A stretch of DNA of 64,000 nucleotides from DATAEY01 sp038199035 (GCA_038199035.1 JBBPZM010000035.1:1-64000), one strand, 5' to 3'. Shown: positions 33,027-41,391, counted from the first letter of the stretch. Notes: generated from the sequence alone by a model not told the origin. Program-made: numbers and translations.

Positions 33027-34191
33027 CGTCGAGGGTGACCTGAAGGGCCCCGTCGGCGAACGTCGCCGCGGTCGGGTGATACTCGGCAAGGCCGGGAGGC
33101 AGCATGATCGTGCGCTTCTGGCCGTCGACGCGCACCACCAGCTCGGGGCCGATCTTCTTGAGCGAGATGTCGCCGCGCTCGGCGAAGGGCAGCTCGAGGC
33201 GCAGCCGGGCCTGCGCCTCGTCGAGCTCGAGCTCCTGCGAGAGCGAGCCGTGCAGCACGTCGGCGGCGTCGCGCTCGCCGAAGACCGCGTCGCCGAGACG
33301 GTCGAGCATCGCGGGGCCGATGACCTCGTGCTCGAAGTAGGTGGCGCGCAGCACGGGGACCGGGGCGAAGGCCGACTGGACGTGGTCGAGCTCGGCCTGC
33401 TGGCGCTCGCGCCACGCGCCGAAGTACGTCCCCTCCACCGCGTCGGGGAAGACCCGGTTGACCACGACCGCGTCGGTCAGGTAGCCGTAGAGGTTGAGGT
33501 AGGTGAACGTGCGCATGGCCTCGCCGATGACCATGCGGTCGGGGTTCATGACCAGGCGGATCGTGCAGCGCGAGCGGTCACGCAGGATGTCGTTCATCGC
33601 GATGAGGTTGTCCATCAGGCGCTGGACCTCGGCGAACACCGCCTCGCTGGGCAGCGAGATGTCGAGCATGGTGCGTGCGATGGGACGGGCGGCGGCCAGC
33701 AGCTGGCGCTCGCGCGGGAAGACCTTCTCCAGCCACCAGCGGGCGACGTCGGGGAACGAGAGCAGGCGCAGGGTCTCTCCGGTCGGCGCGCAGTCCACGA
33801 CGATCGCGTCCCACTCGCCCGCGCCGTAGTGGCGCTTGAGCTGAAGCAGCGAGAAGAGCTCGTCCATCCCGGGCGGGACGGTGAGCTCCTCGGCGGTGAT
33901 TCGGTTGACGCCGTGCTCGATCAGCAGCTCCCCCAGCCAGTCCGACACCGCCGACCAGTGGCGCTCCATCTCCTCCTGCGCCGCCACCTCCTGGCCCCAC
34001 AGGCGCTCGCCGGCAGCGGTCGGCTCGCTGCCGAGCGGCGCCTCCAGCGCCTCCGAGAGCGAGTGGGCCGGGTCGGTGGAGAGCACCAGCGTGCGCAGCC
34101 CGCTCGCCGCGCAGCGCCGCGCGGTGGCCGCGGCCACCGAGGTCTTGCCCACGCCGCCCTTGCCGGTGTAGAGGATGGTCCGGGGCGCCAT
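33007..34191 (-). CDS. ArsA/GET3-family ATPase with C-terminal Hsp20-like domain
   Basis: The 394-residue protein has the deviant Walker A TGKGGVGKTSVAAATA, switch motifs VLSTDPAHSLSEAL and VVDCAPTGETLRLL, and the A-loop region of ArsA/GET3 ATPases. The last 85 residues (LRLELPFAERGDISLKKIG, then LVVRVDGQKRTIMLP) form a small beta-rich alpha-crystallin-like domain, known at the end of some bacterial and plant members. No arsenite pump or arsenic regulator is nearby, so arsenite resistance is not indicated; a targeting or chaperone role is likelier. TAGACT 6 nt upstream marks a leaderless start. Confidence 0.85.
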   Translation of the reverse strand: MAPRTILYTGKGGVGKTSVAAATARRCAASGLRTLVLSTDPAHSLSEALEAPLGSEPTAAGERLWGQEVAAQEEMERHWSAVSDWLGELLIEHGVNRITAEELTVPPGMDELFSLLQLKRHYGAGEWDAIVVDCAPTGETLRLLSFPDVARWWLEKVFPRERQLLAAARPIARTMLDISLPSEAVFAEVQRLMDNLIAMNDILRDRSRCTIRLVMNPDRMVIGEAMRTFTYLNLYGYLTDAVVVNRVFPDAVEGTYFGAWRERQQAELDHVQSAFAPVPVLRATYFEHEVIGPAMLDRLGDAVFGERDAADVLHGSLSQELELDEAQARLRLELPFAERGDISLKKIGPELVVRVDGQKRTIMLPPGLAEYHPTAATFADGALQVTLDDVAAGR

Positions 34192-34197
34192 CGCCGC

Positions 34198-34203
34198 AGT
34201 CTA
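34198..34203 (-). promoter_or_regulatory. -10 box TAGACT for the leaderless ArsA-type gene
   Basis: On the minus strand TAGACT ends 6 nt before the ATG at 34191. Confidence 0.55.
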
Positions 34204-34262
34204 CGGCCGGCGAAGCGGCCGGCGGGAGGCCGCCCGCGGCGACCTCCTCGTCGCGCGCCCGC

Positions 34263-35474
34263 CTAGACGAGGCGCGTGCCGGGGGGCAGCTTGCCTGGCC
34301 CGCCGAAGTGCCGCAGGTAGTAGGAGAAGCGCGACGCCTTGGTGCAGTAGATCGCGATGTGGCTGCGCTGGCACAGGCCCGAGAGGAAGTCGCGCAGCAG
34401 CACGTGGTAGTTGAGGTCGGAGATCTCGCCGCGGTTGCTGTAGCGCGACCAGTGTCCGAGGTCGAAGTAGGGCAGCGCACGCCGGGCGTCGGCCTCGCCG
34501 CTGCCAAAGAGCTGGGCGGCGTGGGGGTCGCCGAGCCCGTGCCACGTGTCCCACAGCCCGTTGAGCGCCTGGATGAAGCCGTTGATGATGCGGTAGCTGG
34601 GCGCGAAGGAGTACTCGGCGTAGTAGGCGCCGTAGCGGGAGGGCACTCGCACCCCCAGCGGAGCCCGCAGGTCGTAGAGGCGCAGCGCCTCGCGCGCGAC
34701 GTTGGCGTAGCGGGCGTTGTGCGAGCGGCGATAGGCAGCGGTGAGGGCGATCAGGGCCGTGCCCTGCGAGAGCCCGCTCGTCCAGGGCGGCGCCCCGCCG
34801 TCGAAGTAGAAGAGGTACTCCCACGCCAGGGCCGACCCACGCCGCGAGCCCAGCGGGATGAGCTCGTTGGCCATGGCCAGCCCTTGGGCGGTGTAGCCGT
34901 AGCGCAGCAGCGACTGGTCGCGCCCCCAGTTGGCCAACGGATGGAACTGGAGGCCCTGGCCGGGGACGTACTGGAAGAGGACCCGGCTGCTGATGTTGCG
35001 CACGCGCTCGCCGGCCGCCGGAATGCGGTCGGCCGTGCCCCACCAGGTGGTGTTGCGCTGGAGCTGGACGAAGATGAGGTTGAGGCGCGAGGCGGTGATC
35101 TGGCCCCGCTTGGCCAGCGAGCCCACGACGTTGATCGCCGCCGTCTGCTCGGCCTGCGCGGTGCCGCCGAGCCGGCCCCGCACGCGCAGCGCGTCCTCCC
35201 AGACGCCGATCTTGGCGTCGTGCGTGCCCTGGCTGATCTGGTGGGAGGCGAGCAGCCGGTCGAGCGTGGCGCGGACGGTGGCGTCGGCGGCGCGGGCCAC
35301 CGGACGCGCGATGGCGGCGCGAGCCAGCGCCGCGGGCAGCGGGGTGTCCGGTACGAAGCGGTCGTTCTCCGTTCGCACCCGGCCGTGGTCGAGGACCAGG
35401 ACGGGCGCGGCCGTCGCGCTGGGGGCGAGCAGGAGGAGAAGACCGGCCGCCAGGGCCAGGCTCATCCGTCGCAC
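34263..35474 (-). CDS. Secreted D-glucuronyl C5-epimerase-like protein
   Basis: The 403-residue product has a signal peptide (MSLALAAGLLLLLAPSATAA) and a C-terminal half that resembles the D-glucuronyl C5-epimerase family: WTSGLSQGTALIALTAAYRR, EYSFAPSYRIINGFIQALNGL, DLGHWSRYSNRG, then ISDLNYHVLLRDFLSGL. In animals this enzyme converts GlcA to IdoA in heparan sulfate; bacterial members are poorly studied. The GTG at 35474 has TACCAT 7 nt upstream, giving three residues more than the ATG at 35465. No polysaccharide-synthesis genes are adjacent. Confidence 0.7.
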   Translation of the reverse strand: MRRMSLALAAGLLLLLAPSATAAPVLVLDHGRVRTENDRFVPDTPLPAALARAAIARPVARAADATVRATLDRLLASHQISQGTHDAKIGVWEDALRVRGRLGGTAQAEQTAAINVVGSLAKRGQITASRLNLIFVQLQRNTTWWGTADRIPAAGERVRNISSRVLFQYVPGQGLQFHPLANWGRDQSLLRYGYTAQGLAMANELIPLGSRRGSALAWEYLFYFDGGAPPWTSGLSQGTALIALTAAYRRSHNARYANVAREALRLYDLRAPLGVRVPSRYGAYYAEYSFAPSYRIINGFIQALNGLWDTWHGLGDPHAAQLFGSGEADARRALPYFDLGHWSRYSNRGEISDLNYHVLLRDFLSGLCQRSHIAIYCTKASRFSYYLRHFGGPGKLPPGTRLV

Positions 35475-35481
35475 CGCGCGG

Positions 35482-35491
35482 ATGGTACGCT
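35482..35491. promoter_or_regulatory. Overlapping divergent -10 boxes
   Basis: TACCAT on the minus strand (35487-35482) and TACGCT on the plus strand (35486-35491) share the central TA. Only one RNA polymerase could occupy them at a time, so the epimerase-like and lipoprotein genes may be reciprocally expressed. Confidence 0.5.
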
Positions 35492-35497
35492 CGCCCC

Positions 35498-35514
35498 GGG
35501 GGCATGAAGCCCCC
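35498..35514 (+). promoter_or_regulatory. Hairpin at the 5' end of the lipoprotein leader
   Basis: GGGGGC-ATGAA-GCCCCC begins at the expected transcription start (7 nt after TACGCT). A stable hairpin at the extreme 5' end could protect the mRNA from decay. Confidence 0.45.
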
Positions 35515-35537
35515 TGCAAACGCTCTTGCAACCGGGG

Positions 35538-36587
35538 ATGATTCACTTGCCTGAGAAGAACCACCTGTCGTTGACCAACACGGCGCGGGTCGCATTGGTC
35601 GCGCTCCTGCTGGCTGTCTGCGCCGTGGCCGTGGCCGCGTGCGGCGGCGAGGACGTCAACAAGCTGATCGACCAGACGTTCAGCGCCAACAAGCAGGTCA
35701 ACAGCGGCAAGGTGACGGTGGACCTGATGGTCAAGGCCAAGGGGTCCCCCCAGCTCTCCCAGCCGGTCGACCTCAGGCTCAGCGGGCCGTTCCAGACCCA
35801 GGGCAAGGGCAACCTGCCGAAGTTCGACTTCGCGCTGAACCTGACCACGAGCGGCCGCACCTTCAACGCCGGCGCCACCTCCACGGGCGCCGCCGGCTTC
35901 CTCAAGCTCCAGGGCACGGCGTACCAGATCAGCGACCAGGTCTTCGCGGCCTTCAGGCAGGGCTACCAGCAGGCGCAGTCGCAGGCCAACGCGCAGAACG
36001 GCGGCAAGGGCAGCCTCACCCCCGCGTCGCTGGGCATCGACCCGCGCGCCTGGCTCAAGGACGCCAGCAACGAGGGCGACGAGGACGTCGCCGGGACCAA
36101 GGCCACCCACGTCTCGGCCAAGATCGACGTGCCCAAGCTCCTAACCGACGTCAACGGCGCCCTGGCCAAGGTGCGCTCCCAGGGACTTCCCCAGGCGGGC
36201 CAGCTGCCGAGCGCCATCACCCCGGCCCAGCAGAAGAAGGTCGCCGACGCGGTCAAGAACGCCACCTTCGACTTCTGGACGGGGACCGACGACAAGATCC
36301 TGCGCAAGATGCAGGTCAAGGTCGACTTCGAGGTGCCCCAGGCCGAGCGCGCCTCGGCGCGCGGCGTGACCTCGGGACAGCTGGCGTTCTCCCTCCAGCT
36401 AGCCGAGCTCAACCAGCCGCAGACGATCTCCGCCCCGGCCAACCCGCGGCCGTTCACCGACCTGACGTCGGCGCTGGGCTCGCTCGGCGTGGGCGGGATC
36501 ACCGGGCAGTCCCCCAACGGGGCGGCCCCGCCCAGCGCCGCTCCGCCGAGCTTCGCCCCGCCGCCCAGCGGGTCCACGACCCCCTGA
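35538..36587 (+). CDS. Lipoprotein resembling LppX/LprAFG-type lipid carriers
   Basis: The 349-residue product has a lipoprotein signal (ARVALVALLLAVCAVAVAAC, lipobox AVAAC). The mature part begins NKLIDQTFSANKQVNSGKV, then VTVDLMVKAKG, DLRLSGPFQTQGKGNLPKFD and DFWTGTDDKILRKMQVKVD, resembling the hydrophobic-pocket lipoproteins LppX/LprG of actinobacteria. The C-terminal 40 residues are Pro/Ser-rich. Start choice is open: ATG 35538, or TTG 35547, which has GGGG 9 nt upstream. A lipid-carrier role is an inference from fold resemblance. Confidence 0.65.
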   Translation: MIHLPEKNHLSLTNTARVALVALLLAVCAVAVAACGGEDVNKLIDQTFSANKQVNSGKVTVDLMVKAKGSPQLSQPVDLRLSGPFQTQGKGNLPKFDFALNLTTSGRTFNAGATSTGAAGFLKLQGTAYQISDQVFAAFRQGYQQAQSQANAQNGGKGSLTPASLGIDPRAWLKDASNEGDEDVAGTKATHVSAKIDVPKLLTDVNGALAKVRSQGLPQAGQLPSAITPAQQKKVADAVKNATFDFWTGTDDKILRKMQVKVDFEVPQAERASARGVTSGQLAFSLQLAELNQPQTISAPANPRPFTDLTSALGSLGVGGITGQSPNGAAPPSAAPPSFAPPPSGSTTP

Positions 36588-36637
36588 CCGCGCGGGCCGG
36601 TCCACGCCCCACCGCGGCCCCCGGGCCGGGTCGCTGC

Positions 36638-37639
36638 TCAGGCGCTGGTCGCGCCGGCCGTGAGCCCGAAGCGGCTGCGGTAGAGCTCGTCCACGCGGGC
36701 GAGCTCGTCGGCGTCGAGGTCGGGAACCTCGTCGCCGCCCGCCGGCGCCCACTCCTCAAGCTGCGCCGTGGTGTTGACCGTATGGACGACCGTGGCCATC
36801 GCCGGCTGGGCGAGCAGCCACTTCATGGCGGCCTGGGCCATCGTGCGCTCGCCCTCGCGGATGAGGAAGTCGAGCTGGTCGACCTTGCGCAGGCCGTCGA
36901 TCAGCCATTCCCGGGGACGATGGCGGCGGTGGTCTGACCCGGTGAAGGTGCTCTGGGGCGTGAGGTGGCCCTCGAGCAGGCCGCTGGAGGTGGGCACCCG
37001 GGCGATGAGGCCGGCGCCGCGGCGCTGCGCCACCTCGCCCAGCTCGGCGCCGGGCTCCTGCTCGAGCAGGTTGTAGACCGTCTGCAGCGACGTGATGGGC
37101 CGCTCGTCGAGCGCGCGCACCCCCTCGTCGCGCCAGCCGATCTTCGGCCCCAGGGCGACGCCGTAGTGGCGGATCTTGCCCTCGGCGCGCAGGGCCTCGA
37201 GCTCAGCCCACAGGGCTTCCTCGTCCAGCGCATCCATGCGCGGGTTGTGCAGTTGGTAGAGGTCGACGTAGTCGGTGCGCAGGCGCCGCAGGCTGGCCTC
37301 GAGCGCACTGCGCGTGCGCTGCGGCGACCAGTCGTGGGGCCGCTCGCCCTCGGCGTGGCCCTGGCGCTCGGAGTCCAGGACGTACCCGAACTTGGTCGCG
37401 ATCTGGATCGAGTCGCGGCGGGCCCCGGCGCGCTGGAGGGCGGTGCCGACCAGCTCCTCGTTGAGCCCCTGGCCGTAGGTGTCGCCGGTGTCGAAGAAGG
37501 TGACGCCCAGCTCGAGCGCACGGGCGACCAGTCGGTCGGGATCCTCGTGATCGCCCCACCAGTCAGAGCCCAGCGCCCAGGTCCCGAAGCCGATGGCCGA
37601 GGTCTGCAGGTCGGTGTCCCCGAAGCGCCGCAAGCGCAC
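36638..37639 (-). CDS. Aldo-keto reductase
   Basis: The 333-residue (alpha/beta)8 NADPH oxidoreductase has TSAIGFGTWALG at the start, the catalytic Asp and Tyr in FFDTGDTYGQGLNEELVG, the Lys in IQIATKFGYV and a helix YVDLYQLHNPRMD. Substrate cannot be deduced. A GTG at 37645 is in frame but directly abuts TAGACT; the next GTG at 37639 lies exactly 6 nt after that box and is therefore preferred as a leaderless start. Confidence 0.8.
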   Translation of the reverse strand: MRLRRFGDTDLQTSAIGFGTWALGSDWWGDHEDPDRLVARALELGVTFFDTGDTYGQGLNEELVGTALQRAGARRDSIQIATKFGYVLDSERQGHAEGERPHDWSPQRTRSALEASLRRLRTDYVDLYQLHNPRMDALDEEALWAELEALRAEGKIRHYGVALGPKIGWRDEGVRALDERPITSLQTVYNLLEQEPGAELGEVAQRRGAGLIARVPTSSGLLEGHLTPQSTFTGSDHRRHRPREWLIDGLRKVDQLDFLIREGERTMAQAAMKWLLAQPAMATVVHTVNTTAQLEEWAPAGGDEVPDLDADELARVDELYRSRFGLTAGATSA

Positions 37640-37645
37640 GGGCAC

Positions 37646-37651
37646 AGTCTA
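37646..37651 (-). promoter_or_regulatory. -10 box TAGACT deciding the aldo-keto reductase start
   Basis: On the minus strand TAGACT is followed by GTGCCC and then GTG. The 6-nt spacing to the second GTG (37639) matches the other leaderless genes here. Confidence 0.5.
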
Positions 37652-37740
37652 GTTGGCGCCCTGCGAGGGCCCGCCCGTGGCCCGCCGCCATGCCGCCGCC
37701 TGTCCCCTGGCAGGCCGGCGGCCCGTCGAGAGGGCCCGCG

Positions 37741-37746
37741 TATTGT
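37741..37746 (+). promoter_or_regulatory. -10 box TATTGT for the leaderless antiporter gene
   Basis: TATTGT ends 8 nt before the ATG at 37755. Confidence 0.5.
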
Positions 37747-37754
37747 CTGGGCGC

Positions 37755-38891
37755 ATGAGCACCACCCGCGCCCGGCATCGCAGTCCGGGAAGGTTCCTGT
37801 TCAGCGGCGACGGCTGGCCATACCTCCTGACGGTCTTCATCCCGCTGGCCATCGTGCTGGAGATCCTCCATGCGCCCGCGGCCTTCGTGTTCTTCTCCTC
37901 GGCGCTGGGAGTGATCCCCCCTGCCGCGCTCATGGGCCGGGCGACGGAGGAGCTCGCCGAGCGCTCTGGCCCCGGCATCGGCGGGCTGCTCAACGTGACC
38001 TTCGGCAACGCGCCTGAGCTGATAATCGCCCTCTTCGCGCTGGGCAGCGGGCTCCACGAGGTGGTCAAGGCCTCGCTGATCGGGTCGATCCTGGGCAATG
38101 TCCTGCTCGTGCTCGGAGCGGCGATGCTGGTCGGCGGCCTGGGGCGCGACCACCAGCGCTTCAACCGCACCGCCGCCAGCTCGCAGTCCTCGATGCTGCT
38201 CCTGGCCGCCGCCGCGCTGGTCATGCCTGCCGTGTTCGAGCTCGTCGAGGGTCGCGGCCTGCCCGCTCCCGGCGCAGAGCGCGTGAACTTCGGCGCCGCT
38301 GTCGAGGGCCTGTCGGTCGCGGTGGCGGTGCTGCTGATCCTGTCCTACGTCGCCGGCCTGCTCTTCTCTCTGCGCACCCATCGCGACCTGTTCAACCCGC
38401 CAGGCGAGCCCGAGGAGGCCGACCGCCAGCCCTGGAGCGTGCGGCTCTCCGTGGTCATGCTCGCCCTGGCCGGGGCGGCGGTGGGGGTCATGTCGGAGAT
38501 CCTCGTCGGCTCGATCTCCGAGGCCGCCAAGTCGGTCGGCCTGAGCGAGTTCTTCATCGGCGCGATCGTGGTGGCCATCGTCGGCAACGCCGCCGAGCAC
38601 TGGGTCGCCGTGCTCGTCGCGGCCAAGGACAAGATGGACCTCGCGGTCAACATCGCGATCGGCTCGAGCGCCCAGATCGCCCTCTTCGTGGCTCCCATGC
38701 TCGTGCTCGCCTCCTTCGTCATAGGGCCCGAGCCGATGGCCTTCGTCCTCAACGGGTTCGAGCTGGCAGCCGTGCTGCTGGCAGTCCTGATCGCCAACCA
38801 CGTCACCAACGAGGGCGAGTCGACGTGGGTCGAGGGGGTCCAGCTGCTCGCCGTCTACGGGGTGCTGGTCGCGGCCTTCCTGGTGGCCTGA
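37755..38891 (+). CDS. Calcium/proton (CaCA-family, CAX) antiporter
   Basis: The 378-residue membrane protein has about 11 helices and both CaCA alpha-repeats: GLLNVTFGNAPELIIALFAL in the first half and FFIGAIVVAIVGNAAEHWVA in the second. GNAPE and GNAAEH are the ion-binding signatures of the CAX group, which exports Ca2+ in exchange for protons. There is an acidic loop between the halves. The gene stands alone and is divergent from the aldo-keto reductase. Confidence 0.88.
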   Translation: MSTTRARHRSPGRFLFSGDGWPYLLTVFIPLAIVLEILHAPAAFVFFSSALGVIPPAALMGRATEELAERSGPGIGGLLNVTFGNAPELIIALFALGSGLHEVVKASLIGSILGNVLLVLGAAMLVGGLGRDHQRFNRTAASSQSSMLLLAAAALVMPAVFELVEGRGLPAPGAERVNFGAAVEGLSVAVAVLLILSYVAGLLFSLRTHRDLFNPPGEPEEADRQPWSVRLSVVMLALAGAAVGVMSEILVGSISEAAKSVGLSEFFIGAIVVAIVGNAAEHWVAVLVAAKDKMDLAVNIAIGSSAQIALFVAPMLVLASFVIGPEPMAFVLNGFELAAVLLAVLIANHVTNEGESTWVEGVQLLAVYGVLVAAFLVA

Positions 38892-38957
38892 GCGGATCCG
38901 GTCGGCGGGCGGCGGGCGGCGGGCGCCGCGATGCGCGGTGTGCCCGTGAGGGGCCGC

Positions 38958-38991
38958 GATGCCCGGCGACCGCGGGCGGGCGCCGGGCATC
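38958..38991. terminator. Hairpin between convergent genes
   Basis: GATGCCCGGCG, a 12-nt loop, CGCCGGGCATC: a perfect 11-bp stem between the antiporter and the convergent acidic protein gene. It lacks a T tract; surrounding sequence is GC-rich and repetitive. Confidence 0.55.
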
Positions 38992-39013
38992 CCCGGCGGC
39001 GCCGGGCGAGCGC

Positions 39014-39331
39014 CTACTCGCGCCCGACCTCCTGGTCGTCGGCCTCGAGCTCGTCGGGCTCGTCGTCGTCCTCCTCGGTGATGGAGGTCGACGTGCCCGG
39101 GTGGTAGCGCACCTGGAAGGCCTCGAGCAGCTCGTCGCGCTGGTGCTCGTCCACCGGCGACTCGTCTGAGATCAGGACCCAGTCCGCGCCCTCGAACTCC
39201 TCCATGTTGAAGATCTCCGCGTCCATCTCGGGGGAGTCGTCGACCACCACCAAGACCTCGGTCTGGGGGTTGAAGTAGGTGCCCGGACGGTTGAGGACCT
39301 CGTCGATCTCGAAGCTGCGCAGGTCGGCCAT
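39014..39331 (-). CDS. Small acidic protein, unknown function
   Basis: The 105-residue product is strongly acidic, especially the last 25 residues (TEEDDDEPDELEADDQEVG). The N-terminal 75 residues look folded: DLRSFEIDEVLNRPGTYFNP, then VLVVVDDSPEMDAEIF and WVLISDESPVDEHQRDELL, an alternating strand-helix pattern. No family is recognised. TAGTCT 7 nt upstream marks a leaderless ATG. Confidence 0.6.
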   Translation of the reverse strand: MADLRSFEIDEVLNRPGTYFNPQTEVLVVVDDSPEMDAEIFNMEEFEGADWVLISDESPVDEHQRDELLEAFQVRYHPGTSTSITEEDDDEPDELEADDQEVGRE

Positions 39332-39338
39332 GGGCGCC

Positions 39339-39344
39339 AGACTA
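39339..39344 (-). promoter_or_regulatory. -10 box TAGTCT for a leaderless gene
   Basis: On the minus strand TAGTCT ends 7 nt before the ATG at 39331. Confidence 0.5.
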
Positions 39345-39392
39345 CCCCCGGAGGTGGCCGGTCCTAACCGCCCATCGTCGCCGCCCGCGGGC

Positions 39393-39830
39393 TCAGCCCA
39401 GGTCGCGGACCTGGCGCTCGACCTCGGAGTCGACGTCGAGGGGCTCCTTGCCGGCTCGCACGCGCCGCTCGTTGCGAGCGATCACCAGCTGGCGGATCTC
39501 GGCGCGCAGCGCGGGATCGATGGACGGCGCGGTGAGCCGGGAGAGCTCGGACTCCACGTCCAGCGGCGCCTCGCCGCGGCGGGCCCTGCGCTCGTTGCGG
39601 GCGGCCAGGAGCTGACGGATCTCCGCGTCGCGCTCGACGGCGCTTCCTCCACCACCTGAGCTGCCGCCCGCGCTGTGCTGCGGGCGCCCGCGGCCCTTCT
39701 CCTCGTCGATCGACAGGCCGCCGCGGCCGATCTGGTCGTAGAGCTTGCCCGTGCCCAGGAAGGTGATCAGGGCCACGATCGCCCCGCCGACCACGACCGC
39801 GACGATGACGATGCCAAAGGCGTCCTGCAC
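39393..39830 (-). CDS. Membrane protein with two SHOCT-like repeats
   Basis: The 145-residue protein has one N-terminal helix (GIVIVAVVVGGAIVALITFLG), a Gly/Ser linker and two copies of a 31-residue unit: AEIRQLLAARNERRARRGEA then PLDVESELSRL, and AEIRQLVIARNERRVRAGKE then PLDVDSEVERQV. Each resembles a SHOCT-type short helical-hairpin module found at the ends of many bacterial membrane proteins. The GTG at 39830 has only a weak GAAG upstream. Function is unknown; oligomerisation is likely. Confidence 0.6.
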   Translation of the reverse strand: MQDAFGIVIVAVVVGGAIVALITFLGTGKLYDQIGRGGLSIDEEKGRGRPQHSAGGSSGGGGSAVERDAEIRQLLAARNERRARRGEAPLDVESELSRLTAPSIDPALRAEIRQLVIARNERRVRAGKEPLDVDSEVERQVRDLG

Positions 39831-39901
39831 CTTCAGTCAGCGTCCGGAGTACGTCGGCTGCCCGACGGTCGGCTCGAGTGGTGGTGTCGCGGGCACTGGC
39901 C

Positions 39902-39907
39902 TAGATT
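39902..39907 (+). promoter_or_regulatory. -10 box TAGATT for a leaderless small gene
   Basis: TAGATT ends 7 nt before the ATG at 39915. Confidence 0.5.
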
Positions 39908-39914
39908 GTCCCCC

Positions 39915-40049
39915 ATGTGGCGCCGGCTGATGCGAAAGACCTTCGCTCCCCGCCGTCCGCTCCTCTTCATGGAGCAGTGGGGGCTGGCGCTCGCCACCGC
40001 GGTGCTGCTTCTGGGAGGCATCGCGCTGGCCCTCGGCCTCGCCCGCTAG
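39915..40049 (+). CDS. 44-residue single-helix membrane protein
   Basis: The product has a basic amphipathic N-terminus (WRRLMRKTFAPRRPLLFMEQ) followed by one hydrophobic helix (GLALATAVLLLGGIALALGL) and ends AR. It is short, but it has a good leaderless promoter, in-frame start and stop and proper high-GC codon usage. No family is recognised. Confidence 0.5.
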   Translation: MWRRLMRKTFAPRRPLLFMEQWGLALATAVLLLGGIALALGLAR

Positions 40050-40072
40050 GGCCGACCGTTCCGCCTCGGGGT

Positions 40073-40123
40073 TTGAGCGCGACTTCATCCTTCGCTACCC
40101 TCAGTAGTTGACTGACTAGTCAA
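40073..40123 (+). promoter_or_regulatory. Beta-oxidation operon promoter with TetR-type operator
   Basis: TTGAGC (40073-40078), 17 nt, TACCCT (40096-40101) form the promoter. The palindrome TTGACTGACTAGTCAA (40108-40123; arms TTGACT/AGTCAA) sits at the expected transcription start. A repressor bound there would block initiation, as TetR-family fatty-acid regulators do. Confidence 0.6.
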
Positions 40124-40196
40124 TCTATGCCGTGCGGACTGCCGTCCTTCCCCGTCCGCGCAATCTTCGAGACCTTCGGCAAGGAGAACGAGGCAA

Positions 40197-41372
40197 GTGG
40201 TCGACTTCACGCTGTCTGACGAGCACAAGGCGCTGCGCGAGATGGCGCACGACTTCGCCGCCAACGAGATGCGCCCCGTCGCCTGGGAGTACGACCGCGA
40301 CGGCACATGGCCCGAGGAGATCCTGCACAAGGCGTGGGAGCTGGGGATCCTCAACTCCCACATTGCCGAGGAGTACGGGGGCCCCGGGATCGACTTCTTC
40401 GGGGGCGCTCTCATCGAGGAGGAGCTGGGCTGGGGGTGCTCGGGCATCGGCACCTCGATCGCCTGCAACGGCCTGGCCACCGCGCCGATCAACATCGGCG
40501 GCTCCGAGGAGCTCAAGAAGCGCTACCTCGGGCGCCTCACCGAGGAGTACGGCCTCGCCTCGTTCTGCCTGACCGAGCCCGACGCGGGCTCGGACGTCTC
40601 GGGCCTGCGCACCACGGCGGTCAAGCAGCGCGACAAGTACGTCATCAACGGCTCCAAGTGCTTCATCACCAACGGCGGCTACGCCGACTTCTTCACCGTC
40701 TACGCCAAGACCGACAAGGACGCCGGCCACCGCGGCATCTCGGCCTTCGTCGTGCCCAAGGAGGCCGGTGTGGTGGTGGACAAGAAGGAGGACAAGATGG
40801 GCCAGCGGGCGTCCAACACCGCGACCATCACCTTCAACGACTGCGAGGTCCCGGCCGACCACCTCCTCGGCGAGGAGAACAAGGGCTTCAAGCTGGCCAT
40901 GATGACCCTCGACCGGACCCGCCCGGGGGTCGCCTCGATGGCCGTGGGCATCGCCCGCGCCGCCTTCGAGTTCGCCACCGACTACTCCAAGGAGCGCGTG
41001 CAGTTCGGCGTTCCCATTGCCATGCACCAGGCGATCCAGTTCATGATCGCCGACATGGCCACCGAGATCGAGGCCGCCCGCCTGCTCGTGTGGCAGTCGG
41101 CCGTCCTGCTCGACCAGGGCAAGCGCAACACGCTGGCCTCCTCGCACGCCAAGCGCTTCGCCGCCGACACCGCGATGAAGACCGCCACCGACGCCGTCCA
41201 GGTCTACGGCGGCTACGGCTTCATCAAGGAGTACCCGGTGGAGAAGCTCATGCGCGACGCCAAGATCATGCAGCTCTACGAGGGCACCTCCCAGATCCAG
41301 CGGCTGGTCATCGCCCGCGAGACGCTGCTGCCCCACCGGGCGCAGGCGCCGACGGCCGTCGCGGCGGCCTGA
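40197..41372 (+). CDS. Acyl-CoA dehydrogenase, short/medium-chain type
   Basis: The 391-residue flavoenzyme carries FCLTEPDAGSDVSGLRTTA, CFITNGGYADFFTVYA, and the C-terminal IMQLYEGTSQIQRLVIARE with the catalytic glutamate (YEGTSQ). It has the standard 380-390 residue length and performs the first step of beta-oxidation. The GTG at 40197 has AAGGAG 10 nt upstream. It is first in the operon with HAD and hydratase genes, behind the palindromic operator. Confidence 0.92.
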   Translation: MVDFTLSDEHKALREMAHDFAANEMRPVAWEYDRDGTWPEEILHKAWELGILNSHIAEEYGGPGIDFFGGALIEEELGWGCSGIGTSIACNGLATAPINIGGSEELKKRYLGRLTEEYGLASFCLTEPDAGSDVSGLRTTAVKQRDKYVINGSKCFITNGGYADFFTVYAKTDKDAGHRGISAFVVPKEAGVVVDKKEDKMGQRASNTATITFNDCEVPADHLLGEENKGFKLAMMTLDRTRPGVASMAVGIARAAFEFATDYSKERVQFGVPIAMHQAIQFMIADMATEIEAARLLVWQSAVLLDQGKRNTLASSHAKRFAADTAMKTATDAVQVYGGYGFIKEYPVEKLMRDAKIMQLYEGTSQIQRLVIARETLLPHRAQAPTAVAAA

Positions 41373-41391
41373 GCAGGCCGAACGGGCCCTG

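Noticed and set aside
33007..34191. Arsenite resistance operon
   Set aside because: Only the ArsA-type ATPase is present; there is no ArsB, ArsC, ArsD or ArsR, and the Hsp20-like tail points to another subgroup.
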